A stretch of DNA of 25,291 nt from a virus. This document shows positions 24,388-25,291 of this stretch, in pieces. The translations under genes were made by a program, and so were the position numbers. Within the stretch, counting starts at the first letter, position 1; each line of letters opens with the position of its first letter. Location: positions 1-25,291 of the IMG/VR virus record IMGVR_UViG_3300028197_000145; one strand, written 5' to 3'. The notes beneath the pieces are model-generated. The model saw nothing but the letters and a program-made list of their open reading frames with translations, searched no databases and was not told the origin of the DNA.

Positions 24388-25291
24388 TTATAAGTTGTTT
24401 AAATCTTTAACATAGATTTTACCATAGAATTCTGGTCTTACCATTTTCTTAGCATATCTAGTCATTACACCTCTTCTTGGTGTAAAGTTAGTTGGGTCAT
24501 AAACAAGTGGAGTCATAATTAACGGTACATATGGAGCGTAAACAGCACCAGTCTCAAGGAAATTACTTCCTTTAAATCCTAATAAGATTTCGTTAGAAGT
24601 CATATATGGATTTTTGTAGATTGTGTATCTGTTACTCATAGAACCAACAGCACTTACACCAGCTGCGAAAGATGAAGCATCTTTATCTGCTGATACAGTA
24701 AATCCTGGAATAGATTCTAAAATTGTACATACGTCAGGAGAAGCAACAACGAAGTTAGCTCCACCTCTTAAAGTTAATTGGTGTATCTTGTTAGATACTT
24801 TATTCAACTTAGCTCCTAAAGTCTGGAACCAAGAGTTTTTAGTATAAGCTGCAGAATTACTTCCAGCAACCCAACCACTTGTGTTTGCATCATACTCTTC
24901 ACCTAAAGATACAGACCAGTATTCAGTTGTTAACGCGTTAGCTTTTAACATATCAAGGATTTCAAGGTCAATCTCTAATGAGATGTACTCTGATAACATT
25001 GAAGTTAATTCAGCTTCTGCATCAATACTGTGGTATGCATTTAAATCTTGAGCTAATTCTGGAGTCCAAACAGCTTTTAGTTTTCTAGTCTTAGCAACAA
25101 TTGCTTCAGACTTTAATTCTAAATCTACTTCTGGAATTCCAATATCAGCTGGTGAACCTGGAGTTGAATCTTCAAAGTCACCTCTGTTTTCAGCAATTGG
25201 TTGTTGTGAATGTTTCACTGCCAAAGCACCACCTAAAGATGATAATTTTGCAAAGAATACTAAGTTAGCACCACTCACTTGTGAATGTGCT
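24388..25291 (-). CDS. gp23: Major capsid protein, T4 gp23-like, C-terminal part (runs off right edge)
   Basis: The frame stays open to the window edge; the GTG at 25276-25278 is an internal Val codon, preceded in frame by AHSQ, so the N-terminal part is missing. About 301 residues are visible. Recognisable gp23 segments are TRKLKAVWTPELAQDLNAYH with SIDAEAELTSMLS (T4 has TRALKAKYTLELAQDL and HGLDAEAELTNILS), the GGANFVVASPDVCTILES strand, ILLGFKGSNFLETGAVYAPY followed by VPLI, and GVMTRYAKKMVRP near the end. The protein forms the hexameric shell of the head. In T4 it is processed by a prohead protease near its N-terminus, a part not seen here. The gene ends before a strong terminator. Confidence 0.95.
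   Translation of the reverse strand, partial: AHSQVSGANLVFFAKLSSLGGALAVKHSQQPIAENRGDFEDSTPGSPADIGIPEVDLELKSEAIVAKTRKLKAVWTPELAQDLNAYHSIDAEAELTSMLSEYISLEIDLEILDMLKANALTTEYWSVSLGEEYDANTSGWVAGSNSAAYTKNSWFQTLGAKLNKVSNKIHQLTLRGGANFVVASPDVCTILESIPGFTVSADKDASSFAAGVSAVGSMSNRYTIYKNPYMTSNEILLGFKGSNFLETGAVYAPYVPLIMTPLVYDPTNFTPRRGVMTRYAKKMVRPEFYGKIYVKDLNNL

Noticed and set aside
25276-25278. GTG as the start of the capsid gene
   Set aside because: The frame continues upstream to the window edge and the position corresponds to the middle of gp23, so it is an internal Val codon.
1-25291. tRNA genes, insertion sequences, attachment sites or defence genes
   Set aside because: Intergenic regions are at most about 170 nt and contain no cloverleaf, and no transposase, integrase or nuclease motifs were seen in any frame.

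Overview
The window looks like part of the late structural region of a T4-like marine myovirus. The DNA is AT-rich (roughly two-thirds A+T by eye) and every credible gene lies on the minus strand, so the genes read from right to left. The right end holds the C-terminal part of a gp23-type major capsid protein, followed by proteins resembling the T4 neck and tail-completion proteins gp13, gp14 and gp15. The style of the fibre genes (N-termini like MAQIIKLKRS..GELA, GDGSGLTGI-type repeats, S74 chaperone ends) is familiar from uncultured marine phages. The host cannot be named from this sequence; an AT-rich marine bacterium is only a guess.

Layout, in the direction of transcription. (1) The gp23 fragment runs off the right edge and ends at a strong hairpin terminator (24306-24340). 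(2) After a promoter-like stretch (24260-24290) comes a tightly packed block: gp13, gp14, gp15, two small proteins of 109 and 122 aa, a 2030-aa Ig/cadherin-like fibre and a 197-aa protein. Gaps are 1-17 nt or genes overlap. (3) A 167-nt intergenic region precedes a 955-aa fibre protein, which ends at a second hairpin terminator (10861-10896). (4) A third block holds a 1580-aa fibre with a C-terminal S74 chaperone, a 212-aa fibre-like protein, a 1616-aa fibre with an S74 chaperone and, after a 118-nt gap, a further paralogue that runs off the left edge.

About three quarters of the window encodes fibre or adhesin-like proteins, around 6,700 residues in seven genes. They are built from a shared set of short cassettes: SGS/GSxQ repeats, a 25-codon cassette, 21-residue coiled-coil-like repeats and 'tail-fibre' modules. 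Several cassettes recur in different genes, so the array looks mosaic and recombination-prone. The neck proteins would close the DNA-filled head and join it to the tail. The fibre proteins would form the adsorption apparatus, with the two S74 domains acting as trimerisation chaperones that cut themselves off. No polymerase, nuclease, tRNA, integrase, reverse transcriptase or defence gene is visible. The short intergenic regions (118-167 nt) hold the only regulatory signals seen, and no gene-free stretch exceeds 300 nt.
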